NCBI RefSeq assembly: GCF_004193775.1
Contig: NC_041021.1
Span: 33,801,718-33,865,717 of the forward strand
Direction of reading: 5' to 3'
DNA from: Glycine soja
Lineage: Eukaryota; Streptophyta; Magnoliopsida; Fabales; Fabaceae
Length of the DNA: 64,000 bases
Numbering within the stretch: position 1 is the first letter of the stretch; the number at the start of each line of letters is the position of its first letter. Shown here piece by piece: positions 31,401-45,800 of this stretch. The notes below the pieces were generated by a model, which had not been told where the DNA came from, did not search any database, and saw only the letters and a list, made by a program, of their open reading frames with translations. The position numbers and the translations under genes are program-made.

Positions 31401-34400
31401 TCTTACATCTATGTGCCATGCATATTTCTGTGGAATGCACACTTGCAAGAATCCCTTTTCATAAAAGATAATCTACATAGAGAATTATTTACAAGTTGAA
31501 AGTGAACTGAAACTTGCAAGGAATTGATTGGCTTGTCTTCTTGATACATGAAACAATATAGTAACTAATCATTGCTTTGTCCTTCTTTCACAGTCTTCTA
31601 TTTCTTGTAGACTTGGACTTCTTATTAGAAGCTGATACAATTGAGTTTAATGTGCTTGAGAGAATGTTCATAGTTGACTTGAAGTTAGGCTCTCCTCTTA
31701 ACTTGATAGTTATGTTCTTTAGTCTTATATCACACTCTACATATGTGTCCAGAATTTTATCAATGGACGATATCATGATACTCTCATGTTCCTTGTGAAT
31801 GTGAAATTTAGCTGCTGCACTGTTAGGCACCCAGATTATGATAAAAGAGAGAGAAGTTGCAGAAAAAGAGAGTTCTGTATTGCACTCTGGAGAAAAGTCT
31901 CCCCAAAGGGCCTTCCCCTTTCACCAAGCCAATAGCTCTGCTTACAAATTGATTATTCACCCCCACCTATTACAGCAATAACAAATTGTTTATGTACCAG
32001 CTTGACTATTCTAACCAACTTTGTTCCTATGGGTATAGACCCTATACATTCTACCCTTATTGGGCTGGGCCCTAACATGCACTGCACTAGCTAGTAGTAT
32101 CTCATGCATTGCACAAGTATTTTAACATTAAGGTAAAATATATATAAAAAAAAATTAAGAGATTTGTTTTATGAAATGATCAATGCATAGTTAATTTAAG
32201 TAGAATTTTGAAATAATAGATTAAAAGGGGGGGAGGGGGAATATGTACAAAATTATGAAGATATGTATAACTAATGCAAGAGAAGTTCAGGACCCGCCTA
32301 CTTTGGTCATTTTCTGTTTTCATTTTCATTTTCATAGAAAATGGTAGTGGAAATATATTTGATTGGATGTTTAAAACATTTTCTTCAATTTTTTTTTTTA
32401 TAAAAAAAGCCCAAAATTGAAAACAAAAAACACTGTTTTCTACTCTTTTAGAGGTGCTGCTTCTGAATGTGATGCAACCTCTTCTGCAACCATGCCATCT
32501 GGTTCCTGTGTCTGAGTACATTCTGATGCTGGAGCTGTCTCTAGCTAACTCTAGTTCCAATCCAGTTACTTCACTGGTGGTGATTGGCTCTTCAATTGAT
32601 TCGAAGCACGTGTTGTTTCGTGAAACCTCTTTGTCAAAGTGCAAGCGAATCTCTATTTGTCAAGGTTCAAGTGATGATGTGTGAATTGCAGGGGTCCATG
32701 AACCATCACAGCTTATTGTGATTGTGAAATGAGGACCTTCTTTTCGTTGCCAGGTAACCTCTCTAGAAGATTCCGTGATCCTTTTGGTGGAGGATCACAT
32801 GAGCAACGAAGCAATACTTTATTTTGAAAATAGAAAATAGGAAATCAAACAAACATATTTTTTAAATCTTCAAAATTTGAAAATGAAAACAAGAAATGAA
32901 TTTTTTTTTTCTCAAACCAAATGATCCCTAAGAATGACCTATCATTTTTAATGAAGATACATAGTACACTAACAGATGTAACCACTCTCAAGAAAATGAA
33001 TTCAAATTCAAGATTCATAGGGTTGGATTAAAATCTTGGTGAAGTAAGACAGGTATCACTTACACACTTGTGTTTGCATCTGCACAAGTGACAACATCTA
33101 AGTGTAGGTGTGGAGAAGTGCAGGTGTGACCAATTGTGACCTGACATTGTCAGTTGTGCCAGTGTGAGCACATGTACATTTAGTGATCTGCAAGTGTTAC
33201 TAGCTTTACTCATATTTGATGTTAATTGCATTAGCATAACGTTGAGGATTACTGTATCAGTCTGGCTATAACGTCAGAGGAATTAATCATCTTTTACCAT
33301 ATATAGTTTAAAGTTCTCTTGTATTTCTCTTTCATGAGGGCAGAAGTCCATTTGCTTTTCTTTTGTCTGTTTTTTATGCTCTCTGGCTTCTGATTTCTAG
33401 TAATGGAAGTTGTATGTCATATAATTATCTTGTATTGTGATAATATAAGTTTATCCCATGTTTAAATTTCCTCCCTCCTGTACTGTTTCTCGTAATGTCA
33501 TTATGTCAGTGTGGATTGTATTGTCTTATAAAGTAATCAAATAACTGCTGAGGTATATCATCTGGATTCAAAAATGAAAAATCATGAAAATGTATGTTCA
33601 TGTCAAAAATATTATCCTGAAAAGTTCATCTTCTAACGACTAGCAGTATATCTTAGATCGCAGCTTGGGATGCAAACCTGGTAACTCCTCACAAACGCAT
33701 GGGGAATGCAGCTGCTGATCTGGAGTGGCTCTGTGATGGTGAGGACCAGAAAATCTTGTGACATATATAGTTGGTGCAGTGTTGAAAGATTCTTATGGTG
33801 CTTAAAATTTTAATATGGGTTGAATTTAACTGTCATGATTGTGTGGAATTTAACTGTCAATAAAAGGAGTGTAAAAATTTACTTATGAATTTATTTAGTA
33901 AAAAAGTTCATAAAGTTGAGATTTATGGTTACTCTTATGGCTGCAAAAATTTAGAAAAAATGTGTGTGTTTGTTATAGGAGATGTTCATGAAATACTGGT
34001 CGAGTTGGAAGGAATGGGTGGTGGCGGAAAGGTTCAGCTGGAGGTATGTTTCTTTTATTAGAAAAGAAGAAACCCAAGAATACAGATTTATAAAATGGGG
34101 AAAAGTTATTGACCATTTGAATTTTAGTTGACAGCATGATGCCTATGCATTATATTTCGTGTATAATATAGTGGAAAAATTATTTCTCTGTTGTGCTTTG
34201 TTACAACTTCATTTGCCAATATATCTGTTTACATGTTTTATCACTTGCTTTGAACTGTTTTCTCTTAAATGATCTTGCATTTTAATAAATCTATAGGTTT
34301 TAATGTAAGAGTTGACTTTTTCTTGAACTTCTTTCAAGACTTTTAGTTAAGCTGTATGCTTTGTTTGAAATATTTAACTTGTATACTTAATTTGGTGTAA

Positions 34401-37400
34401 ATGCACTTGTGTAATAAAGGAGAGGTTACATTTTAATGAGTCATGATTGTTGATTTTTGTAATAAATTTTGGATTTTAGGTAAAATATAAAAGCTATGAT
34501 GAAATTGATGAAGAGAAAAGGTGGTGGAAGATACCTTTTGTTTTAGACTTTCTAAAGATAAAGGGTTTTGATTCTGCATTCAGAAAGGTTATTGGTTCTG
34601 ATACAGTACAGGCCGGCCAATTTGTGGAATATGCATTTGGGCAGTTAAAGTCTTTTAACAATTCATATCTTCCGAAGGGCCAGCAGTCTGATATTAATAA
34701 TGATAAGTATGACACTGAAGGTACACGGGAACTGAGTGAATCTGTTTCTATCTTCAATATGCCTTCTAATGAAGCTGGTAGTCAAGAAGCCTCCAGAGAA
34801 GATTGCGTTGAACAGAGGAACTCAAATGAATTTCACAAACAGGACAATGATACTGAAAATGGACATGCTTCTGAATCATCATCAAAAGTTAGTGAGGAAG
34901 AGCTGTCAAATCAAATTTTTTGGAGGAATTTTGCTAATGTTATTAATTCTAGTATTGCTCGAAAGCTAGGTCTATCTGTTCCTGAGAAATTTAAGTGGGA
35001 TGGATTGGAGTTTTTAAACAAAATTGGTTCACAATCACAAAATATTGCAGAAAGCATTTATGTTCAATCTGGTCTTGCAATTCCTGGAGGCACAGATGAT
35101 ACAAATGATAAAACAAGCGGCCAACCTGCTATTGCTGCATTTCAGTCTTCAGTTCCAGAGGTCAAAGAAGCAACACAGAATTTGATGAGGCAGACTGAGT
35201 CAATTTTAGGAGGTTTAATGCTTTTGACTGCAACAGTTTCCAAAATAAAAGACGAAGGGCTTTCTTCAGAAGAGAGGATAATCAAAGAAGATTCTGCCAA
35301 TGCTGGAGGCAATGATATACAATATTCTACTAATCAGAAGTTTCCTAGCACACAGAATGGATTAGTGTTGGATGATAAAAAAACTGAGGAGATGAAAGAA
35401 CTTTTTTCTACTGCTGAAAGTGCCATGGAGGCTTGGGCAATGTTGGCCACTTCACTGGGCCAACCTAGTTTCATTAAGTCTGAATTTGAAAAATTATGTT
35501 TCTTAGATAATGCATCCACAGACACACAGGTGTTTTCTTATATCCTCTTCAATAAGTCCACTTCTCTATTTTTTATGATTTTTTCAATTGTTTATGTAGC
35601 ATTCAAAAATCCATTTGTGATATATTGTCAATGTCTTATTCTATGGACTGGTTTCTATTTTCTAAGTTATTAGAACTTTCAGGTTGCAATTTGGCGTGAT
35701 TCTGCGCGAAGAAGGTTAGTGGTTGCTTTTAGGGGAACAGAACAGGTAGTTCATATTCTTTTTCTTTTAGGTTGAGTACAGTTTCTGGTTTCAGTTAAAG
35801 AAGCTTATACTTTTGATTTTTCAGACTCAATGGAAGGACTTAAGAACTGATCTAATGCTTGTGCCAGCCGGGTAACATTCATTTCCAACCTAGTTGTGAC
35901 TTGTTTAGTGGTTTAATTGGTTTAATTTTTAGCCATAAAAGGTGTTGTTTTCAAGTCATTGTATTTGTATTTAACTAGTATCTCACTGCTTTGATATAGT
36001 TTTAATCTTGTGAAAAATTGTGCCTGTATTATATTTGATAAGTGTAATTATATAAGAATGCTGCTTTGATTTTTTTTGTTGATATATTTGATAACTTAAC
36101 TAAATAATTGATAAAATATTGAAAGAGATAAAATTAAAAATAAGTAGGAAAGTTATTGAAAGCAATAGATTCATATTTTGGGGACAGCAACCAGCAAGAT
36201 ATTTTATTTAGTTCATTATTGAAAAAGTACATCATCATTGTTTTTGTTGTAATTAATTTAGGGATTGAATTAAAATGCTTTTTGATTTCACCAGATGATT
36301 TCATTTCGCAACTAACTTTCCTATGACTTTCATAGGCTAAATCCTGAAAGGATAGGCGGAGATTTCAAGCAAGAGATTCAAGTATGTTAACTGTTGGAAG
36401 GTTTATATATGTCAGACATGTTTAGTAGATGTCTAGAAGACTTTAAGAGCATAAGATTCATTTGTTGTTGGTGATGGATTATTGCAGGTTCACAGTGGTT
36501 TTCTAAGTGCGTATGATTCAGTAAGGACCAGGATCATTTCTCTAATTCGACTTGCAATTGGTTATGTGTAAGTTGTACTTGCAAAGAAATTTTATTACAT
36601 CGAGCTCACTGCCTTAAAACCATGCTGGTGTATTTCTTAATATATTGTGAAAATCCCGTTGCTTTCCAACTTGAAGCTTTTAAAGTGAGTCATTACGTGT
36701 TTTTATGAATTATGTGACATAAATGAATTACATATTGTCCTAAACTAGCTACCCCAAAAGCTTAAGTTTTGGATGTTGGTACATTTATAGTTGTCAAAAC
36801 GGATTGATCCGATCCATTGGGCCAAACCCACCCTGTAAGGGTCAACCCAATCCAACTCACTTAAGGTTGAGTCTTGGAGAAATGGCCTGGCCTGGTCCAC
36901 CACCAACCCACCTAAAATAAAAAATAAAAAAATCATTTTTATTAAAAAATAAATTAGAAGAGTATTAGTTAAATCAAATCTTCTACTACCCACACCACAC
37001 CTACAACAAGACATTATCACAAGCTAGAACTATAATTATAAAAATTTAGAAAATAGTATGGAATAAAGACACTAAAAAACAAAATTGAAGTCTAGAACTT
37101 TAAACTTTGAAGTCTTAAAACAATATGACAAAATACTAAAAGTGTAGAACTTTGGAGTAGATTATATAATTATACTAGACAGTATCCGTGCGATGCACGG
37201 GTAAATTTAGAGGAGGAATGTTTTAAAAATTATATACAAAATTATATTAATTATTTAATTTTTTATATTATTGAATAAAAATCTAAAATCAATTCAAATG
37301 TCCACAATATAGAACTTAATTTAACATCCTATAAAAGAAATATTGAAAACAAAAAATTAAGTAAATTAATTGAAAAAATGTAAAATTGCTTAAATGATTA

Positions 37401-39778
37401 AAAGTCAGTATAATATTATATTCACGTTGATTTATGTTAACTTTGATCATATATCACTTTCAATATTTAATAAAAAAAAATCAAGAAATTTTTTAACATT
37501 TTCTAAACAATGAAAGTTAGTAAATATGAATTTAGTTATATAATTTCAAATGTTCTGAATTTAAATTAAACGTTTATAACATCTTTTAAAAGTTTATAAC
37601 AATTTCCTATTAATTAAAATTACTTAATTTCAAATTACTAATTTACACACAACTATTCTGAGTTTTAAAAAGCTATTTATAATAGTTTAAAAGTTTAAAA
37701 TTTTGAGAAAGCATTTATAATAAATTTTAGATAATTAAAATTATTAATTTGAATATAACTATTTAACCTTTAGTGGGTTAGGTGGGTCTGTCTGGCCCAC
37801 CATGAGTTCAGCCTGGGTGGGCCAGATCCATTCTCTAAGCTAATTGAAGATACATTTTTTCAGCCCGTCCTGCCCTGATCCTGAGGTGGGCTGGGTTGGC
37901 ACGTGGGTTTGAACCCGTTTTGATGGCTCTAAGTACATTAATGGTTTAGTTACATCTCTAAACACCTCACACAAGAGCCCGTTGGACTTGAAGTGTTGTT
38001 GGCGCATTTTTACCATTTACTGAAATTGGTTTTTTCTTTAGAAGAATGGGGTGCAGTTGAAGGATTGAAATCCTGATTCTTGAGTACTTGGTTCCCAACA
38101 GTTAAGCTGTTTAGGTGAATGCACATGAATGATTTTATTACATTTCTTAACACATGGATGATTCTCAAACAGAACATTTCAATATTTTCCATTATTTTTC
38201 TTATGAAGAAAGTAGTGATGGTCACATTGCCTATCGGATTGATTTGTCATTTTCTGCTTATGCTGTTCTGTATGATTTGGCATAAGCCTTCCTCATACAG
38301 CCAAAGTATTGACACATATTCCTGATTAAGTTCATTTATTATTTTACATGTTACTTTGTGATAGGTTCTAAGGTTATAATTCTTTATTAGGCAGTTATGA
38401 CTTAGGACGTGACACTTATAGTGTTATACACATGGTTTGATCGACAGGCTTGTAGGAGGGGATTAAGGTGTCAGTTTGTTGCTTATGGTGTTTGAAGGAG
38501 GAAACTCCTTGTAAGGGGGGGAACCCTTGTATGTTGAATGTTTGTACTGCAAACCTAGTGATTAAACTGATTGTTTCTGTAATACAATTACTGTTTTGTG
38601 TCTCTAATTCTTGAGTCCAACACTATGCCAATAGTACATCTCAAAATTTGATTTCGCATTGACAAACAGAAGGTATTTTTTGTGCCAGAGATGATCATTC
38701 TGAGTCGCTCCACAAATGGCATGTTTATGTGACTGGTCATAGTTTGGGTGGTGCATTGGCAACCTTGCTTGCTCTTGAACTTTCATCTAATCAATTAGCA
38801 AAGTAAGTTTATTATTTCTCAGATACTTGCATTTCTTCCATTTATAATTTGTTTTTAAGTTCTTATTTTTATGCAAATGAGCATGCATTTACTTGTATTT
38901 ACGACCAAAATGGTATATTTACATTAGTTAATTCAACTGTTGGTTATACTCGGTATTTAAATATATATTTTATCTGGTTTTAGTACCTTCCGTTTAAGTT
39001 TATCTCTACCATGTTGTGTTGTCAGTAGTCATGGTTTTTTATATTTTTAGTAGAAAAGAGGGGGGATAAAGAGAAAGGAAGAATCATATTTCTTATTACA
39101 GAGGACTAACATGGCTATGTCACATGTGATTACAGATCTTTACTAATGAAGTTTAGCGGCCTGTAAGTGATTTAGTCACAAATAATTAATCATAATAATT
39201 TATTGAGTTTCAAAATAATATATTAATGCAGTGTAACAATAAAATGTATAAAACAAAAGGTTTGGCTTCATTTAAACTAGATTTTAAACCCGTTCAATAT
39301 ATTTATATTTAGTATTTATATAAAAAGATATGTACATTAATAAAATTATTTTTTAAAATATTTAGGAGTATATTAAATATGATTATGTTAAAATTGAGAA
39401 AAATAATTAGTTATATTTTTAATTGAAGAGATGTTGTCTTAAAAAATATTTAGCCTAATGAAATTTATTTTAATTTGTTGTTTTTTCAATTAATAATAAT
39501 ACCTGGATATTATGATTATATGTACTTGAATTTTGTGTGTTTATAATTAATAATTTTTAAATGTTTTTATTGCAAAATCTAAAATCTTATTTTTAAATGA
39601 TATTTTAATCATTACTTATCAAAAATGATATTATAATCATTTTGAAGATATTGATTACAATTATGTGATATTGTTGAAGTTTTAAAATCGATTAACCTCA
39701 TTACGGCTTAAATTATTATTATTATTATTATTGTTATTATTGTTATTATTATTATTATTGTTATTATTGTTATTATTA

Positions 39779-39813
<35 letters not shown>

Positions 39814-42800
39814 TTTATTATTGTTCTTATTATTGTTATTATTGTTATTATTCTAATTATTATTGTTATTATTGTTATTATTATTATTATTCTAATTATT
39901 ATTGTTATTATTATTATTATTCTAATTATTATTATTATTATTATTTTTTTATATTTTTATTTTTATTATTTTTATTTTTATTTTTATTTTTATTTTTATT
40001 AGGAAATTATATCATAAATAGAATATTATTATCTAATATTTAATTATCAAAATGATGATAATATCAAAATTATATGTATAAATGACATTAATGTCGGTAA
40101 CTTAATTCTTCATTAAATGCATTTATTAAATTCAGTTAAATCCGACAACTATTGTAAAGTTTAGTGATTGATCTAACGGCTATAAATACTTCAAGTGAAG
40201 TGTACTATGATATATTGATAGATAGATGCTGATTCTTGTTCTTTTAAAAGTTCTTATATTAATATAGTAGTTTTTGTGAAAAACTTAATTATTTTTATTT
40301 AAATAATAAGCTATTAAAGAATGATGAGGTATTAATAGAAACTGCGAGTACGACCACGTGTAAAAGAAAATAAAGGAACAAATGAGAAATTAAAACGGTT
40401 GATTAAAAAAATACAGAATTTAGAAGAGAGAACAAGAAATACTTAATAGTAAATTTAAGATAATCAATAAGTGTAGATGGAAAAAGTAAAGCAAAAATTG
40501 TAAACACTATCACCTCTTTTCTCATAAAAGTTGGTCCCTGTGAGAGAAATCGTGAGAGGGATTTTTTTACTCTTGTTGATTTATGTTCCATTTTTGGAAT
40601 TGACAATAGACTGGATCAAGGTACCACATTGAAGAAGTTTCTGAAACTATCATGACCTATTTAAAAAATCTCTGAAATTATAGGAATTGCAAATTAATTT
40701 ACTGTAATATTTAAATTCACTCTTTCTGCCTCATTTTATATTCATGGCAGTTACTGTATGCAATAATCATTTTATTGTCTACCAGGCGGGGAGCAATTTC
40801 TATTACTATGTACAACTTCGGTTCTCCCAGGGTTGGTAACAAAAGATTTGCAGAAGTTTACAATGAGGTTAGAAAAGAGTATAACTATTTTGTTAATGTT
40901 TTCACTGCCTTGTTGCATACTATATTGAATTGATTGTCCATTATGTCTTTCAAATTTTTAAATCCTGAATCCTCCTGTATATTATTTTCTTTAGCCTAGA
41001 GGCATTTTGTCTTCTTAATTATCATGTTAGATAAAGTAGACATGTTTGTTTCCCTGTTTGCATTTGTAAAACTGTTAACTGTTTTGCTCCTCTATCTGCA
41101 GAGAGTTAAAGATAGCTGGCGAGTTGTGAATCACAGAGATATTATACCTACGGTTCCCCGATTAATGGGTTATTGTCATGTTGAGCGACCTGTATTTCTT
41201 GCTGCAGGGGTTTTAAGACATGCCCTAGTGAGTGGTTATTATAATTCTTTGCACTCACACAAACCACTTTGTTTAAAATTAAAATATAAGAATTTACTCT
41301 TTTCTGGGTCATCTACTGTCTTGTCTGGCACTCAGGCTTTTGTTGACAATTTTAATAGCCTAATTGATTTGGCTATTATTGACAATATTTAGGGGAAATG
41401 ACTGAAATGTTCTCAGTAAAAAAATTAGGAACAATTAAACGCTTAAGTGGTTTATTAGGCCCATAAGTGGTTATTCATTTAGCACTGGTGAGCATTGTCA
41501 ACCAATCAAGTAGTTAGTTGTTCTGTTAACAATTTTGCCAAATTTTCTTACCTTGTAATTTTTCCCTTTCATTATTAATTAAACTTGAGATTTGTTTTCC
41601 TTTTTTGCTTATTATTTTGAATAATTACCACACTTGTTGACAATTCTTCTTTGTTGGAATGAATGGGAATCTAGAAGGGGGGATTGAATAGATTCTTTGA
41701 GATTTTACCAATTATTTAGATTTAATTAAACCATACCCTTCATTGTAATCAAGGTTTTCTCAAAAACTTGTGAAAGTTTTTCAATCAATGAAAACAATGA
41801 ATACATAAACAAATGAAAAAGAGTTTTATGGCCCTTTCTTATCAATTTCATTATCAAGATTGATTAACAAAACAGAGGTTTAGAGAAAGAGAAAATCACA
41901 CTAAGAATTTATATTGGTTCAGTTCTCAAGAGGACCTACATCCAGTTGTTCTAAGATCTCCCTTGAAACTTCCATTATTAGAAAATCAAATACAAACACG
42001 CATATGCAATTCTCTAAAATTCTATTTTTTTCTTGAATCCTGCAAGAGAAAAACCAAAACCTTGTGGAACCATACAACTAGAAATTTCAAGAGTTGAAAC
42101 CCTATCAACTCATAAAACCCTTGGTAATCCTAACAGATTAAGAAAGTAGAAAGAAATCAGAATTGGTTTGACTACACCTTGATGTGAAGATCACAACATC
42201 TTCAATCTCTTCCTTTGATTATCAAACCATGATGAAGAATGAATGAATCTTGATCAACATGAATCTCATGTTAAAATGCAAAGTGGTTCCCTACGATGAC
42301 TCTCAGAAAGTGTTTTATAAAAGATAAGATCGAATCATGAGTCACTAATGAGAAAGAATAAGTGAGGGTATTTATAATTTTAATAGGCTAAACTGATTTA
42401 ACTGATTGTCAAATGTGGTAATTGATTAATTCGTTCAAATTCCTCTTTGTTTTGCAATTCCAGAAATGTGATAATCGACTACAGGTTATGGTAATCGATT
42501 ATCTCGTTTCACAGAGAGCTTCTCAAGCTTCTATTGTTCTGGAATAATATATTATCAAATGTGGTAATCGATTATTTTGAGACATAGAGCTCCTAAAGTT
42601 TCCAGACACAATCTAATCGATTACTAAATGTGGTAATCGATTATCTTGAGCCACAAAGTCTTCCTTCTGCTGAAACTGGCTTCTGTAATCAATTATTGAA
42701 ACTAAAATCGATAAAATGATACTTGCCAAATTTCAAGTAGAAGTGAGTTTTGTTACTTGTAATCAATTACACTGTGTTGAACTCATTGCTTCTAAGAAAC

Positions 42801-45800
42801 TTTGAGATCAATTCATTAATCTATCATGTCTGATTTCTACTAAGCACGAATATACGAAAATGAAGACTAAATCATCCATCATGCCTAAACTAAAAACATC
42901 CAATACAAGTGCCACATCTTTTAAAATTTGTTTGGCATTGTAAAATGATTAAAAACAAAAACTTAAGACCAATCTTCAAGTCTTCAATCTTTGATTCAAC
43001 ATTCTTTAATATAGATGCTTTTGAATATTGTTTCTTAAACAATCTAGATATAATGAATGAAACCATTAGGTAGTTAAGAAACTGTAATGATAGGTTGAGA
43101 CCTGGTTTAATTCATTTGATATCATTAAATTATTTGATGTTTTAAGGATAAATTTGTCACCATATATGAGGTATTCTTTGTTCTCAGTGTGTGTATTATT
43201 TTGGGTGACACTGCCATCAATAGTTATACAATGTAATTTACACTCTTATCAAGAGCATGGAAGTACATGTGAAAGTTAGTTGTTTGAGACTGAGGAATAA
43301 TTTCTTGAATTTTAAGTGGATTGGACATTTTCTGATGTTTACTTTTACTAATATATCAAATGCATGTCATCTAGGAAAGCAAAGATATTTTGGGAGATGG
43401 TTATGAAGGTGATGTTCTCGGAGAATCAACACCGGATGTCATAGTCAGTGAATTTGTATGTTTCTTCTTTTCTAAACTTTCAAGTAAATGCTTATTCTTG
43501 TTTTATCCACAAATTCACTTTTAGTCGTGCATTTTGGCTTCACATGTATATTACATGTTATTCCAAATAGATATTAAGAGGTTGTTTGTTTGTGCTATAT
43601 TTAATTAAAAAATTAATTTAAAAGACATGTTTAAATTTCTTTATGATAATTGGATTTTTTTAATTTAAAACAAAATAGTAACAATCCCAGTAATTTTAAC
43701 CTCATGCATTTCACTCACCTCATCATTGAGGTCAAATGAGAATTGGTAATTCCTAACGGATTATTTCTCATTCAAATGTCAGTTTCTATGTAATTGTAGA
43801 CACCATGCATTTATTGAGAGGTCAAGATTTTAAAGAGGTTAAAATTAATCCCTTATTTGACACTATAGTATTTTTTGTTTGGCTTGTCTTGAAGTACTCT
43901 GACTTTGTTTGTAGCTGTACGTTTAGAATATTAATCATGCATTTCTCTCTTTTATAATGCTTGGTTGTTGTTATGGTTGTATCTCTTTTAATATCAAGAA
44001 ATACTACGTAATATCTGTTTTTCACCCACTGCACTTGGCTTTTGCAGATGAGATAATTATCGTACATATTTTGGTTATTATTTTTACTTTTGGTTCCATT
44101 TATTTTTCATTTCTGTAGGAAATATTTTCTGCCAAAGTAGTGTTTATATATAGTTCACCATTTGATTGAATACATGTTTCACATCATGCCCGCAAAATTT
44201 TACATAACCCCACATCATTTTCTACTCTATTTTTGTGTCTTAAAATATTAGTTTTAACATCCTTCAACGAAAACAGCAAGATATCAACCACATGATCATA
44301 TACTTATTATTGTTCCTACAATTTGACATGCAAGATTGATATGATTGATAATTTCAACTTTGTCAATCTATAACATTTTCTAGTTATAATACTTAGTCTT
44401 GTAATATATTGTACCCCAGACAATATATTGTTAGGTTAATCCCCACCAGACTAGTTTGTTTTATATGGTTAGAAAGGTGGGATATATATATAAGGTGAAA
44501 GTAAGAGGGTAGTTGAGTTTGGTAGTAACTTGGTTTTGGTGGGAAATCAGGCTTTTGAATTCATGAGCAGAGTGCTGTAGACATTTGTTCCTTGATTATT
44601 AGAAATGAACTAGGCTTAACTCAACCCCAAAAGCTAGCTAACGGGAGAGGACCGTCTGAGCCTTATAATAATGTCAGTCATATTCCTAGCTGACGTGAGA
44701 GTTGAGACATCTTAACACACACTTGAGCCTAGGGTTGAACATCTAGAGTGTGAAGTGTAAGATTAGGCACATGCAAATGGCCTAACATTTGGACTGGATA
44801 GCCTCTTAATACCATATTAAAAGTAGATTAGATTTAATCAACCCCAAAAGCTAGCTCAAGAAGGGAGGATTGACCAAACCTTATAAATAAGGCTTAACAT
44901 TGACCCTGGATATTTCATTGATCCAGAGTTGCAGAAGCTATTCTTAAATCTTTAGAAAATTTCCATCTTTTCTAAGTTCTTTCCTGATCTCTGGTTGAAA
45001 GTAACCTTAGTCTATGCTTGTCTTAAGTTATTTTTCAAATAAAGATGTTACATATGTTTCGGGTTTTTCTTTTTTTGGTGTTGCAATGGAGGCTAAGATC
45101 CTTGTTAACATGAATTTAATTAGAAATGTCAGAAATACATGTCAGATGTGATGACCTCCTCCTTAAAATTTCGTGATGGCTAATTCATTGGCAGCCAGGG
45201 ATGAAAGGAAGGCTCTCCCAGGCTTTAAAGCACACCTTTACAATTTTGTAATGTTTCCAGTTTTTTCAATAAAAAGATTGTAGTTTAATATTTTGGCCTC
45301 AAACAGGTGTAGTTTTGGCACGTGGAAACTATAAATCCTGGCTCCTACCCTGTTATAGCATATATCTATCCTTAGGGTCTAACATGATAGATGTTAACCG
45401 TATTAGAGTATGGCATTCTTCTCAATCTATCGAAATGTGCTATTTTTATTAGTCTCGTTGACATATTCTTCCTTTTAAGAATTTAGAGTTGATCTTTCTC
45501 TTATGTTCTCCATTCCCAACTTTGATATGTCCAGTTGAAGGGTGAGAAGGAGCTGATTGAGAAGTTGTTACAAACTGAAATAAATATATTCCGCTCAATC
45601 AGAGATGGAAGTGCTCTGATGCAGCATATGGAGGATTTCTATTACATCACGTTACTAGAGGTACAGTGCAATCTCGTAAAACTATTCAATGTATTATCAT
45701 TCTTGTCTGATTTTACTGGTATTATAGCTTACTTGGGGAAAAGGTAGTCTTTGGGGGAAAATACTAATTAAGTAGTTCCAATATTTATTTTAAAGTAGGC

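Noticed and set aside
39711..40000. Regular repeat considered as a CRISPR-like or satellite array
   Set aside because: There are no unique spacers; it is a simple TTA-based microsatellite in a plant intron.
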